Shown: piece after piece, positions 39,824-49,917 of the stretch
Position numbering within the stretch: position 1 is the stretch's first letter
Layout of the letters: the number at the start of each line of letters is the position of its first letter
NCBI GenBank assembly: GCA_039105265.1
Contig: JAPFFF010000006.1
Span: 5,642,001 to 5,706,000, forward strand
Direction of reading: 5' to 3'
DNA: 64,000 bases
Source of the DNA: Tritrichomonas musculus
Lineage: Eukaryota; Parabasalia; Tritrichomonadida; Tritrichomonadidae
Translations under genes and position numbers: made by a program
The notes under the pieces: model-generated
The model's input: only the letters and a program-made list of their open reading frames with translations
Database searches by the model: none
What the model was told of the DNA's origin: nothing

Positions 39824-41221
39824 TTATGATTCTATTTCAGATAATAACGTTTTTATAAGATTAGAAACATTATTGTATTCAACATTATTATCATCATCAT
39901 TATCTAAATCTATTAATTCAAATAATTGATCTGGTGCTCCAGCATTCTCAAAAATTTCCTCAAAGTCCTTTCCTTTTCCAATTCGGATCATCGTTCTATT
40001 TATTTCAGTTAAAGTCATTAATATAATTTTTAAAGATTTTGATGTTCCAGAAGTAACTTGAATCATATATATTAAAGTTTCAATATATCCATTCTTAATG
40101 AATGTCTGAGTCATTTCAACTGGATTCGTTTGATAAAGCAAAAAAAGTAGTTCTATACAACATAATTTAGATTTATGAGAACCAATCTCTAAAATCGAAG
40201 AGATTATAGAAAAAATATCCTTTTTGATTAGTGTATCTGCAATTTCTTTATTTGACCGAATAACTTCGCTAATACATTGAATTGCTGCTATCTGAATTGC
40301 AGCAATCGAGTGCTTCATTAATCCATATACAATATTTATATCAATCTTATCTAGATTCATTGGATTCTTATATAGGTTATGAGCTATTTTGAGGATATAA
40401 GATCTTGTATGAGCTGAATGCGCTCTAATTAAAATTTCATTGAGTGGCTGAAATAAGGAATATTTAAGAAAAAAATCTGGGAAATTTGATACCTTTTCTG
40501 CTATTAACGAACAACTATAAATAATTGATTGATGCAAATTTCCAATTTGCGAATTTTGAAAAATAAAAATCGCTATTTGACAAACAATATCAATAAGTTC
40601 AACCGGAATGGTGCAAAACTTTAAACAATAATTACTAAGAATACTAAGGGCTTTATCCTTAACATCATCACTAAAAGCTTCATGTTGTATAATTTGTGCT
40701 AAATTATATATTTTAATATGTTTATAAACAAGCTTGGCAAATTTCTTTGATAACCCAGATATTTTGGCGATAATTTGTAAAGTATACTGAATAATAAGTT
40801 GATCATCACTTGAAAGGTGATCAATAATAGATACAATTATTGATTCTGCAAACTTATATTCAAATGAATATGTATTTTGACAATAAATTGCCAAAAAACA
40901 TTTCAACCCAAATATTATAGAAGAGTTAGATCCAACCATCATCATATAAAAGATATTGTTAATTACTTGATCAAAATCAGGATAATTTAATATTGATTTT
41001 TCTGAGTAAAATGATTTTATCTTTTCATAAATTTCTTCCCTTTGGATTTCATCATCAGGATTCGTTAAATACATTTGATTTAGTAATTCTTGTTCGTTGA
41101 TAATATTTATATTCTTATTGGAAATTCTTTCATTTTGGCGATCGTAAAATGAATTATCTTTACCTGTACTTGTAATCATGTTAATGCAATTGTTAATAAA
41201 AATTGGAGAATTCTCATTCAT
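39824..41221 (-). CDS. Armadillo-repeat protein
   Basis: At 465 residues, almost wholly alpha-helical with hydrophobic triplet-helix repeats of ARM type (LSSDDQLIIQYTLQIIAKIS, HSIAAIQIAAIQCISEVIRS, GSHKSKLCCIELLFLLYQTN). The composition and spacing recall importin-alpha, but the importin-beta-binding Arg-rich N terminus and the conserved Trp/Asn ladder are not evident. The N terminus (MNENSPIFINNCINM) is polar. The final segment FELIDLDNDDDNNVEYNNV is acidic. Trichomonads have many such importin-alpha-like ARM proteins. A nuclear transport or scaffold role is possible, not shown. Its first codons overlap a divergent frame beginning 41203, but the true divergent gene starts at 41341. Confidence 0.75.
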   Translation of the reverse strand: MNENSPIFINNCINMITSTGKDNSFYDRQNERISNKNINIINEQELLNQMYLTNPDDEIQREEIYEKIKSFYSEKSILNYPDFDQVINNIFYMMMVGSNSSIIFGLKCFLAIYCQNTYSFEYKFAESIIVSIIDHLSSDDQLIIQYTLQIIAKISGLSKKFAKLVYKHIKIYNLAQIIQHEAFSDDVKDKALSILSNYCLKFCTIPVELIDIVCQIAIFIFQNSQIGNLHQSIIYSCSLIAEKVSNFPDFFLKYSLFQPLNEILIRAHSAHTRSYILKIAHNLYKNPMNLDKIDINIVYGLMKHSIAAIQIAAIQCISEVIRSNKEIADTLIKKDIFSIISSILEIGSHKSKLCCIELLFLLYQTNPVEMTQTFIKNGYIETLIYMIQVTSGTSKSLKIILMTLTEINRTMIRIGKGKDFEEIFENAGAPDQLFELIDLDNDDDNNVEYNNVSNLIKTLLSEIES

Positions 41222-41340
41222 TATGGGAGAAATGTGATAAACGTATCAATTTTAAACGTTCACTTTATAAAAAAACGAATTTTTTCAATGAACCAATCAT
41301 ATTTGATAAAGCCAAATATAAACACAATTTAAATATCCAA

Positions 41341-41709
41341 ATGGAATCTAATTTTGAGGTTCGAAATTGGACTCTAGAGCTTGAACCTGATGAACCAGCT
41401 TATCTCCCAGTTCCAGATGGATGCGAATGCGTAATTCAAGGGATTTATGCTACCGACACTTCTCCACAAAAAATTGTTCTTGACGCCAAAATTCATATAA
41501 TTCACGTTGAAAGAATTGACGATGAAACTGATATTGCACCAACAGAAATTGTTTCAACTGTATTAGCAACTATTTTTCCGTCAATAAATCCAAGTGCCCA
41601 AGTTAAGATTGCATTTTCTCCATTTAATAAAGTAGCTGTTTGTGCTACTGGTGGAAAGCTTACTCTAAATGGTTGTTATGACTCAAGAAGCGAGTTTGCT
41701 GACATTTAA
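41341..41709 (+). CDS. Nucleoplasmin-like (NPL) domain protein
   Basis: I choose the start at 41341, giving 122 residues, because domain homology begins there; the frame remains open back to 41203, but that part is low-complexity and overlaps the divergent ARM gene. The chain reads NWTLELEPDEPAYLPVPDGC, then VIQGIYATDTSPQKIVLDAK, then VKIAFSPFNKVAVCATGGKL and NGCYD, the strand pattern of the pentameric NPL domain of nucleoplasmin, plant HD2 deacetylases and FKBP39/46 ('FWGVEVKPGKPYTL ... LNGYY'). There is no attached FKBP or acidic tail. NPL proteins are histone chaperones in the nucleus. It shares a 120-bp divergent spacer with the ARM gene. Confidence 0.7.
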   Translation: MESNFEVRNWTLELEPDEPAYLPVPDGCECVIQGIYATDTSPQKIVLDAKIHIIHVERIDDETDIAPTEIVSTVLATIFPSINPSAQVKIAFSPFNKVAVCATGGKLTLNGCYDSRSEFADI

Positions 41710-42042
41710 ATATACATATGATTATTAATAAACTTATGTGAAAATATAATTTATTATTTAGTTTTAGATATTTTATTTCTCTCATAATTTAAGGGAACAG
41801 TGAAAGTTTTTTTTTATTTGCAATGAAAATCATCAAACTAATCAATGTAATTGTATGATCCTAATAATCATCCATAGCAATTCATATTTTGAATCATTAA
41901 AACTATAAACTTTAATTAACATGATTTTACTTTTTTAAAGACCCAAAACATTATATTAGATATTTCTTAAATAAAGATCAAGTAAAGCAAATATACATAC
42001 AAAAATATAAAAATATTAATTTAATCATTGAAATAAGACCTT

Positions 42043-42465
42043 TTAAAAAACGGCAGGTGCAACACTGGCGATTTTTGGCCAAAGTTCTGCACATTCTTTT
42101 GCAACTGGTCCTGTGATAGCAGATCCCTTCATTTCTCCTTTATCGTTAATAACAACTCCTGCATTATCTTCAAATCCAATTACAACTCCATCTTTGCGAC
42201 GCCAAAGACGTTTTTGACGGATGATAACTCCGCACATAACCTTCTTACGGAGAGCTGGCTTACCTTTCTTGATTGTAACAACTGTAAGATCAGAAACTGA
42301 TGCAGCTGGAAGACGATTTAACCTTCCCTTACGACCGCGGCATGAAATAACAAACATTGTCTTTGCACCTGAGTTATCAGCACACTGAACGACAGCTCCG
42401 ACTGGGAGTGCGAGAGTCATTGCGAATTTTGTACCTTGTTGACCTGTACGTCCTCTTTTTGACAT
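42043..42465 (-). CDS. RPL23: Large-subunit ribosomal protein uL14 (eukaryotic L23)
   Basis: At 140 residues it equals the eukaryotic length. It opens [20 protein letters not shown] and runs through the uL14 signature: [93 protein letters not shown]. It binds 23S-like rRNA next to the sarcin-ricin loop and helps form the subunit bridge. High GC and strongly biased codon use compared with neighbours are typical of highly expressed genes. The leader holds GGTTAGTCCTGATCGG just upstream of the start, also of unusual GC. Confidence 0.98.
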   Translation of the reverse strand: MSKRGRTGQQGTKFAMTLALPVGAVVQCADNSGAKTMFVISCRGRKGRLNRLPAASVSDLTVVTIKKGKPALRKKVMCGVIIRQKRLWRRKDGVVIGFEDNAGVVINDKGEMKGSAITGPVAKECAELWPKIASVAPAVF

Positions 42466-42587
42466 TTTCGAAAAGGTTAGTCCTGATCGGCCATGGTAAA
42501 AAAGTGACTTTTCAATTTTTAAATTAATTTAACCAATTATATTCTGAATTAAAAAAGTAAATATTTTACTCAAAATATTTATAAAAT

Positions 42588-43169
42588 CTAAATTAAATAA
42601 CAATTTTTGGGTTTAAGTGGACCTGATGTTTTATGAATGGCAATTTTTGAGGCAGTTTCGAAAACTTCTTTAATATTATATTTGAGAAGAGAAGAACATT
42701 CAATATACTCTGTAGCACCAATTCTATTTTTAACAGCATCAATTTCATCTTTTTCAATAGGCCTGAAATTCATTCCTTCATTATCATCTTTTTGCGAATC
42801 AAAATTATCCCTTAAGTCGCTTTTTAGTCCAACAAGTATAAGAGAAGCAGTAGAGCAATATTGCTTTACATCAGGAATCCATACTCTTTCAATATCCTCT
42901 AAAGAATCGGGAGATATTAGTGAGAAACAAACCAAAAAAACGTCCGTATTGGGATACGAAGCTGGCCTAAGATTACTATATTCTTCTTGCCCTGCTGTAT
43001 CCCATATCTCCAATCTAATTGTTTCATTTTCAATGTTAATCATTTCGGAATAATTTTCGTATACAGTAGGAACATATTCTTCAGGAAATTGATTTTTTGT
43101 ATAAGTTACGAGCAAGCATGTTTTCCCAACAGATCCATCGCCAATTGCAACAATTTTAACTGATTTCAT
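42588..43169 (-). CDS. Rho/Rac-family small GTPase
   Basis: With the start I choose (Met at 43169; an upstream in-frame Met at 43205 would add 12 residues) the protein is 193 residues and begins KSVKIVAIGDGSVGKTCLLV, the P-loop, as in other Rho proteins. Switch I is FPEEYVPTVYENYS with the effector Thr, switch II is WDTAGQEEYSNLRPASYP, and the Rho-type WIPDVKQY follows. G4 reads LKSD (usual TKxD) and G5 ECSSL. A 12-residue acidic insert (about FDSQKDDNEGMN) sits where the Rho insert helix lies. The C terminus CYLI is a CaaX box for prenylation. It regulates actin and membrane dynamics at membranes. Confidence 0.92.
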   Translation of the reverse strand: MKSVKIVAIGDGSVGKTCLLVTYTKNQFPEEYVPTVYENYSEMINIENETIRLEIWDTAGQEEYSNLRPASYPNTDVFLVCFSLISPDSLEDIERVWIPDVKQYCSTASLILVGLKSDLRDNFDSQKDDNEGMNFRPIEKDEIDAVKNRIGATEYIECSSLLKYNIKEVFETASKIAIHKTSGPLKPKNCYLI

Positions 43170-43743
43170 TGATTTATTGATAATTTTCAAGATTTTGATC
43201 GTCATTATAAACTATTCAATATTATTTGTATTTCATTGGAATATGACAAAATCCAAAATAAAAGTTTACATTTTAATTTAATAAATTTTTGTTTATCTCT
43301 TTTTATTATTATTTAATCTTTACTTTAAATCAAATAAAATCAATAATTCATTAAAATACATCAATTTATAATTCAATGATTTATTTATCAAAAACAATTA
43401 ATGAGGTAATCTTAAGAAAAGCTGAATAATTTTTTTAAGTTTATATTAAATAATTTTATAAATTTGATTTTATATATAAATGTTAATTTAATAAATATAA
43501 AATTTTTTTATTCGCGAGATATTTTAGATTTATAATTAAAAATTTTTAAGTGGCAATATTTCTATTTATTTATGCATATATTAATCATTTCTTAACATAT
43601 AAATAATTAAAAAGTAATTTTAGTTCATAATATATTTAATAAATAAAAAATAGTATAAATATTAAAATCAAAATTAGTATAATTAAAAATATTTATAATA
43701 CTAACTTTGTGAAATTCCATTGAATTTAAATCTTTCAAATTTT

Positions 43744-44448
43744 TTAATGCGTGGTTATATTCGAATTTGATTCTGAATTGAACCACCCGTTTGATTGCTT
43801 TTTGATAGCATTAGGCTTAACACATACAACAATAATGATACCTATTACTGCAAGAATAAGAAGAAGTATCAAAACTCTGACACAATTATCAGTCGCTGCT
43901 CGGTTAATCATATGCTTCAATATTTTATTAGCTCTGCTTAATTCACTATCCATGTCAATCATATTATTTTGCATATCTTCTAAAGCTTTTTTTTGTCTAC
44001 CAATTTCACTAGTTATTTTGTTTCCTTCTGTTTGAATATTATTTATGATAACGATTGAATTATCAAGCGAATCTTTCTGTTTATCTTGTAAGTCTAAGGA
44101 TTTTTTCATAAGATTATGCGTGCTCATATTTTTTATTTTTGACTTTTCTTGTTCGTGTGCTAAGTTTTCTGCATTTCTTACTTCTTCTTCAAGCTTTGCT
44201 ATTTTTTGGTTATATTTTTCAAGTTCATCATTATAATTTTCATGATCTTCTTCATTTGAGATATTTGGCGCTTCCATTTGCATCATAATCACATAATTTC
44301 TTGCATTATCAATTTTTGCTTTTAGTTCTATAATAAGATTTCTTCTTTCCATTCCATCTGTATCTTGAACTTGGTTAAGACCTTCATTAATTTCTTTTTC
44401 GAGATTTGCATATTGCTTATTATAAAAATCAATGTTGCCATTAGACAT
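43744..44448 (-). CDS. Qb-SNARE, Vti1-like
   Basis: At 234 residues, tail-anchored. N-terminal helices (1-95; NKQYANLEKEINEGLNQVQD, LEKYNQKIAKLEEEVRNAEN) correspond to the Habc bundle of Vti1. The SNARE motif is about 115-182 (SLDNSIVIINNIQTEGNKIT, SEIGRQKKALEDMQNNMIDM, DSELSRANKILKHMINRA), with Gln in GRQ near 152 in the layer region. The membrane helix is about 190-210 (RVLILLLILAVIGIIIVVCV), followed by an unusually long 24-residue lumenal tail with NIT sequon. The overall pattern parallels Vti1 'LRIAIETEEIGNDVLNDLSAQRET'. It mediates fusion in Golgi-endosome traffic, the same route as VPS50 above. Confidence 0.8.
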   Translation of the reverse strand: MSNGNIDFYNKQYANLEKEINEGLNQVQDTDGMERRNLIIELKAKIDNARNYVIMMQMEAPNISNEEDHENYNDELEKYNQKIAKLEEEVRNAENLAHEQEKSKIKNMSTHNLMKKSLDLQDKQKDSLDNSIVIINNIQTEGNKITSEIGRQKKALEDMQNNMIDMDSELSRANKILKHMINRAATDNCVRVLILLLILAVIGIIIVVCVKPNAIKKQSNGWFNSESNSNITTH

Positions 44449-44639
44449 CTTTTATAAATATGGATAGAAAACAATCATAGTTTTTTTTTTTTTTTTTTTT
44501 TGAAATTTCTGCCCTTTTTTTTCAGAACTCTCTAAATTGAAAGTTTCTGAATAATAAAAATTCAAGAAAGTTGAAAATATGCAAGTTTATATATAAATTC
44601 AATAAAAAATATATAGAAAATTGTAATTTTTTTATGAAA

Positions 44640-44700
44640 ATCAATATCTCAGAAAAAGTTTAAATTTTGAATGCATACCAGATTTTGAATTCTGAACTTA
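44640..44700. repeat. Dispersed repeat related to the interior of the 2117-3467 MITE
   Basis: 44655-44698 (TTTTGAATGCATACCAGATT, TTGAATTCTGAACTT) closely matches 3298-3340 (TTTTGAATGCGTGTCAGATT, TGAAATTCTGAACTT). Both are preceded by GAAAAAGTTT. So a MITE relative or a dispersed repeat lies here, without recognisable ends. Confidence 0.55.
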
Positions 44701-47700
44701 AAATAATGGAGGAGTATGCATTCAACTAGTAAAACCTTGCAAGCTTCCTGATTCCATGACACATAACACAAATTCATGTTGAAATTCAATAAATGAGTCA
44801 GTTGATATGAGCAAATTCAATAATTGCAACTCCAACTCGAAAAAAAGCTTTTTTAACAATTTATCATAATATCATTGTACATAGATAATATGTTTAAATA
44901 TATTTCTCAATGATTGTACGAGTATTTAAGAGGAATTCAAATTACTTTCCTTATTTAAAGGTATACTTCCCTAATTGAATTAAAAAATTCAATGAGTTAT
45001 CACAAATATATAAGTATAAAAAATATATGTGCATTTGATATTTAGGTTAAATATTATATATAAGTGGCACTTATATATAATAAAACACTGTGAATTTAGC
45101 TAGAAAATGAATTTATTTTATTCTAATTATGAGAAATATTATAGGAGGTATTTTTAAATAATTTTTATCATTTATGATTTATAATCAAATGCATTATATT
45201 TATATTACTTTTTTTCAGTTTTTTGCATTCAATTACCACAAAAAAAAAAAAAAAAAAAAAAAAAGGGCTTCAGTAAAAATCACCCCCTCAATTTCACTTA
45301 ACGGCCAAATTGCCCTTCAAATCAACTGGTGAAAAGTGCGATGTTTACTTCATTTCGCACTTTTCACCTTTGGTAGTATTCAATTTACTTCATTTTTTAT
45401 TCAATTTTATAAATTCATTTTACACTTTTCACCAGTGGATTTTTATTAAGAAAAAAACTTTTAAAAAAACATTTAATAATTGAAAAAATGAAAAATGAAT
45501 ATTACCGGTAAAATTTAATGATTTAAAAGTAATTATTATTTTAATTCTAAAGAATTTGGTTTAACTAAAAATAAAATGATAAAATATTTGGCTAATGAAA
45601 GTAATAAATAAGTGTGAATAATATAAAATGCGTTTGTGTAAGTATTATATTATTAATAAATGCAAAAAAAATCAATTTTTCTTTAAATAATTATTTAAGG
45701 ATTATTTACTTTTTTCAATTCTAAAAAAATTCTTAATTTAATAATTAATACTAATTGTTTATTCATAAAATATAAAAATGAGCATATTTTTTGAGAGGTA
45801 GCTTAGATATTTGAGAAAATGATGATATAGTGTTTTTTGTAATATTTTACCTTTGAATTGGTTTATTATGATTCATTTTAGAATAATAATATGGAGTAAC
45901 ATTGTTTTTCACGTGAATTTAATTATTTTTTGAATAAAAAATTAAACTTCACATTGATTTGAGGTAATTTGGAATATTATAGTATCTAATTCAAAATTAA
46001 TATTTGCAAGTAGGAATAGATTTTGGGTGTTTAAAAAAAATTGAATAAATAATTTTATATAATATGATATTCGAGAATTGATAATTGAATTAAATTTGTA
46101 CGTTTTAAATATTGTTTTGAATATTTTTGAATGTTTTCAATTTTTTTTATCTCAATATTTCTGATTGTTATAAATTTTATATTTTAATGCTTTTTAGTAT
46201 ATTTACCAAAAATACTTATGTTACTAAATTATACTTTAAATATATTGAATGTATATATAACAGTATTTAAATAATCATTTTAATATTTTAAATTAAAAGT
46301 TATTAAAAAGATTTAAAAATTTATATTATTTTATTTCTCAAAAAACGATTTTCAAAAAATTCAAAACGTATTTGTATAAATGGTTATATTCAAATATATC
46401 AGTTAAGAATTAATGAGTATGAAATATGAATTATTTATTATCTTTTATATTAATTTGAAGTTTGATGATTTGAAATTTAAATGTATTCTTTTTTTAACTA
46501 ATATACAAAATAAATCAAAGTATTTTTGAAAAGTTTGATTTATTAAACATTTGTGTAGTGTATAAAATAATCATCTGAAATTTTTGTGAACATAGATTAA
46601 AATTTATATCAATTTTAATTATTAACCGAAAATAAGTTTTCAGAAAATAAAATTATAATATATTAATAAAATATTTAATTCTTATTTGATTTGTATTTTA
46701 CACCATGTATCTTTAAGATAACCAAATTGAATGAATTTGAATGAAATGAATATAATGATTTTTAATCTTATTTTATCTTTTTCTCGATAAAAAATAAAGT
46801 AAAATAAATTAAAATCAATAATTAATTTTATAAATGAACTATTTAAAGAATAAATTATATTTATTATTTCAAAACAACAATTCTAAATATATTTTTAAGT
46901 CCAGATTTTATTTATCCAAATTAAAGATTTTAATTTTTAACTGAAGATTTATATTAAATCTTAAAGTTTATATGGTTAATGAAATAACCTAGTTTCTTTT
47001 TATTCATGATTATTAAAATTTAATTTGAAGATTCCAAAAACATTTTAAGCATATTATTCTTACAATTGCTTCTTATTAATATATTATAATATAAAAATTT
47101 AAATTTAAATTGATAATAATCTTGAAAATTATAAAAATTAATAATTCTATATTGCAATATTATATTTTATTATTTTTAAAATAAATATATTTCAAATAAT
47201 TATAAAATAATGCTTGTCATTATTTTTATTTCAAGATAATATTCGTTTTCCCATTGTTATTTTTGAATACTTTACATGTTATTTAAAATAGTTTGAAAAT
47301 ATTTTTGATATTCCTAGATTTACATTACATTTAATATATTATTTGTATAATAATATTCTTTCTATAATAAATATCCAATTATAATCATGATATATTTATA
47401 TTTATTTAGAGATAAAAGATTAATAAAAATTTCAAATAATAACGGTTATTTAAATAATATTTTTTTTTTTTTTTAATTTTCATTTATCTCAATAAAATTA
47501 TAAATAAATAAGTAAATATTAATCTTTTTTGAGAGTATCATTTATAATATTTTTGTATAATGCATCAAAAAGTCAAAATATTCTGGAATTTTGATTTTAT
47601 TTTGGATTATGAAATCTGTATCTTATTTTTTAAAGTTTACGGTGTAAGTTTATTACTTAAAAATATATTGATAGACATTACATTTAGCCTATCTATTTGG

Positions 47701-47941
47701 AAATTGTAATATTATTTATTTGCTAATAGGTATTTTACTTTATATTGGATTATCATCATTTGATACAATTGTTAATACTTTAATATTTTACTTATCTGTG
47801 ATTATAATACGTTAGGTTGTGCGTCCTTAACATCTACCCAGGCCTGATATCACCTTCGATCTCTCTAGGGATAGGTTCAATTATAATAATTATTATTTTT
47901 AATACATAAAAATAACAATCACTTCTAAAATGTAATTATTT
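44701..47941. other. Long gene-free AT desert
   Basis: Over 3 kb with no credible frame on either strand, dominated by A and T. It includes a 25-nt A run (45240-45264). A GC-richer patch of about 55 bp at 47815-47875 (ending TCTAGGGATAGG) stands out and has two degenerate relatives at about 48485-48535 and 48673-48710. I see no RNA-gene fold I can defend in it. Confidence 0.5.
45319..45442. repeat. MITE-like inverted repeat with an internal hairpin
   Basis: Outer arms 45319-45338 (AAATCAACTGGTGAAAAGTG) and 45423-45442 (its reverse complement with one mismatch) enclose a third copy in inverted orientation at 45356-45368 (CGCACTTTTCACC), which pairs with GGTGAAAAGTGCG at 45328-45340. Total length is 124 bp. 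No clear target duplication. Confidence 0.7.
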
Positions 47942-48140
47942 TTATGTTGACTCAAGAGTGGCCATTCTAGCTTCGAGGGTTGCAATTTTTGCATTATATT
48001 CTGATTTCAATTCATAGTTGTCATTGACATACAGCTTTTATGTGTCCTTTTATCACATTGAAATGCGTCATATTTCAAATGTTTCCCTGTATATTGCCAA
48101 ATTTTGATTCATATTCCTCTTGTAAATCATTATACAGAAC
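47942..48140 (-). pseudogene. Fossil of a coiled-coil, fibre-type protein end
   Basis: On the minus strand short stretches read LYNDLQEEYESKFGNIQG and, at the end, YNAKIATLEARMATLEST before a stop at 47942. Such 'LEARxATLE' ends close trimeric fibre proteins of Polintons and phages. Degenerate relatives of the same repeat (CATTATATTTCATTT-like) spread to about 48400. It lies just outside the left end of the Polinton and reads away from it, so it is probably the remains of an older, broken element of the same kind. Family inferred; old and heavily degraded. Confidence 0.45.
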
Positions 48141-48988
48141 TATATTTCAATTGTTGATCATTATATTGCATTATTTTTCATTTCTGCGTCATTGTATTAT
48201 ATCATATTTCATTTAATCTCCATTATAATGCAATATATCTCCTTTAAATACCACCTTTTTTTCTTATATTTCAATAATCTCAATCTTATTTTACTTTTAA
48301 ACAAATACATTGAAAAATATTCCTTTTTATATCATTTATAAACTATCATTCTACATTATATTTCATTTACTGGCCATTATACTCTATTATATTTCATTTG
48401 TGAGTTAATATAATTCAATAAATATTAATTATGTTTCATAAATATTTATTTAATATGCAGATATTCCATTAATAGAGAAAATTATGACGCGCATCTTTAT
48501 CATTTGCTCAGATCTAACTCCACCTATGATATCATTAAGTATTATTTTGATTAAAAAATATACAACATTAATGATATCAACACTATTTTTTACTCAGAAA
48601 TGTATATAGATTATGCTTACTTATTCAATATTATTCATATCAAACATTTTTTTTTGTTCAATTATAGTAATATACGTTATGGTGTGGTCTCTACTATCTC
48701 CAATCCTAACATAGCTCGCTACGAGCTCATTTTCGACTTCCCATTTAATACATAATATTAATTAGACTTGTTATTCTCCGATTATCGAGATTGATAATTG
48801 ATTGACTTTTTGATATCGATAGTAGTATAGTGAAAACGCCCAAAAAGGACTACGCCCTTTTTGTTCGTTTTCCAATGATTTTAGAACATCACATTTTAGC
48901 AGGAGTTTTCACACTGAATTCTCAGCATTCTAATAGCTATCAGAATAATGGCAGGTATATTTTTATTTAATTTTTTATCTCATCTAAA

Positions 48989-49495
48989 ATGTTTGATAGA
49001 TTAAATGTCATTGCGAAATATAATTCAATAATTGATTTAAATTATTTTACAGATACTATTAATAAACTTTATTCTATGACTTGTGAAATGAAAAGTATAA
49101 ATGAAGAAGAATTAGATGTTTATAAAAAAGCAAATGAATTAGATAAATTTTATGAAGAAAAGAAAGGTAGAAAACCAAAGCATAACAATATGGTATTAGT
49201 GTTTATTGAAAAAGAATATAAACTATTCAATCCAACAGATTGGAATAAATTCTTAATTAATCCTCGTTTTTATGACACTAAGAGAGTTGCGAGTGAATTA
49301 GCAAAAGAAGGCTGTGAATTAATTAGCGAATATAAGAATGGACAAACACCTATCCGATATAAATATAACAATAAGATTTATAGTGTCAAATTTAAGAACT
49401 GGAAGCATAATCATTATCGTCCTCATTTAGGTCAATTTCCTGGAGCACATGATTGGGATGAATATCATGCAAGAATGGGACATAATATTAAGTAA
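48989..49495 (+). CDS. Polinton-associated protein of unknown function
   Basis: The 168-residue frame is the first gene inside the left end. It has an N-terminal helical part (DRLNVIAKYNSIIDLNYFTD) and a basic, aromatic C-terminal part (IRYKYNNKIYSVKFKNWKHN, then HYRPHLGQFPGAHDWDEYHA). The His/Trp/Asp-rich end could bind nucleic acid or metal, but I recognise no family. Its position next to the terminal repeat is where trichomonad Mavericks often carry small accessory genes (inference). The ATG context CATCTAAAATG recurs before the polymerase gene at 49918 (CATCTAAAAATG), suggesting a shared promoter or leader motif. Confidence 0.6.
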   Translation: MFDRLNVIAKYNSIIDLNYFTDTINKLYSMTCEMKSINEEELDVYKKANELDKFYEEKKGRKPKHNNMVLVFIEKEYKLFNPTDWNKFLINPRFYDTKRVASELAKEGCELISEYKNGQTPIRYKYNNKIYSVKFKNWKHNHYRPHLGQFPGAHDWDEYHARMGHNIK

Positions 49496-49565
49496 ATTAT
49501 AAATTTATTTTTATACTCAAGATTTTTTCAGAAAAAGTTTAAAATTTTATAATTATCAATTAAAT

Positions 49566-49777
49566 CTAGTCTCAATTACTTCAGCTCTGAATTAGTTCAG
49601 CTCTCAATTACTTCAGCTCTGAATTAGTTCAGCTCTCAATTACTTCAGCTCTCAATTAGTTCAACTTTTAATTACTTCAGCTCTCAATTTAATTCAGCTC
49701 TCAATTCCCAACACCCTCTCAATTAATTCTAGTCTCAATTTTAAAAATTCTAGTCTCAATTAATTCAGCTCTCAAAA
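49566..49777. repeat. 16-bp tandem repeat between Polinton genes
   Basis: About eleven to thirteen degenerate copies of a 16-bp unit, TTCAGCTCTCAATTAC alternating with TTCAGCTCTGAATTAG, in the first half as a 32-bp dimer. The alternation swaps C/G and C/G at two sites. It lies in the spacer upstream of the polymerase frame. It is non-coding in register, AT-rich at the ends, with a repeated AGCT core. Confidence 0.88.
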
Positions 49778-49917
49778 ATATGGTTACATATTAATAAAGA
49801 GAACAATTTTTTTCACATAGCATTTCTCTATTATTTTTAAATTAACTTTTTCAATTTTTTCTCAAATATTTTTAGATTTAATATTTGTTTTAAATTAATA
49901 ATTTATCTCATCTAAAA

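Noticed and set aside
41203-41340. Upstream extension of the nucleoplasmin-like gene
   Set aside because: It would overlap the start of the divergent ARM gene and encodes a low-complexity basic stretch; domain homology begins at the Met at 41341.
42637-43053. 138-codon plus-strand frame opposite the Rho GTPase
   Set aside because: Antisense shadow of an unambiguous small GTPase; no protein-like features.
47815-47875. Structured RNA gene (snRNA or RNase P-like) in the GC-rich patch
   Set aside because: No stem arrangement, terminator or conserved box could be defended; degenerate relatives nearby suggest a decayed repeat instead.
48490-48990. Exact left terminus and target duplication of the Polinton
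   Set aside because: The matching right terminal repeat is outside the window, so any exact boundary would be a guess; only an approximate start is given.
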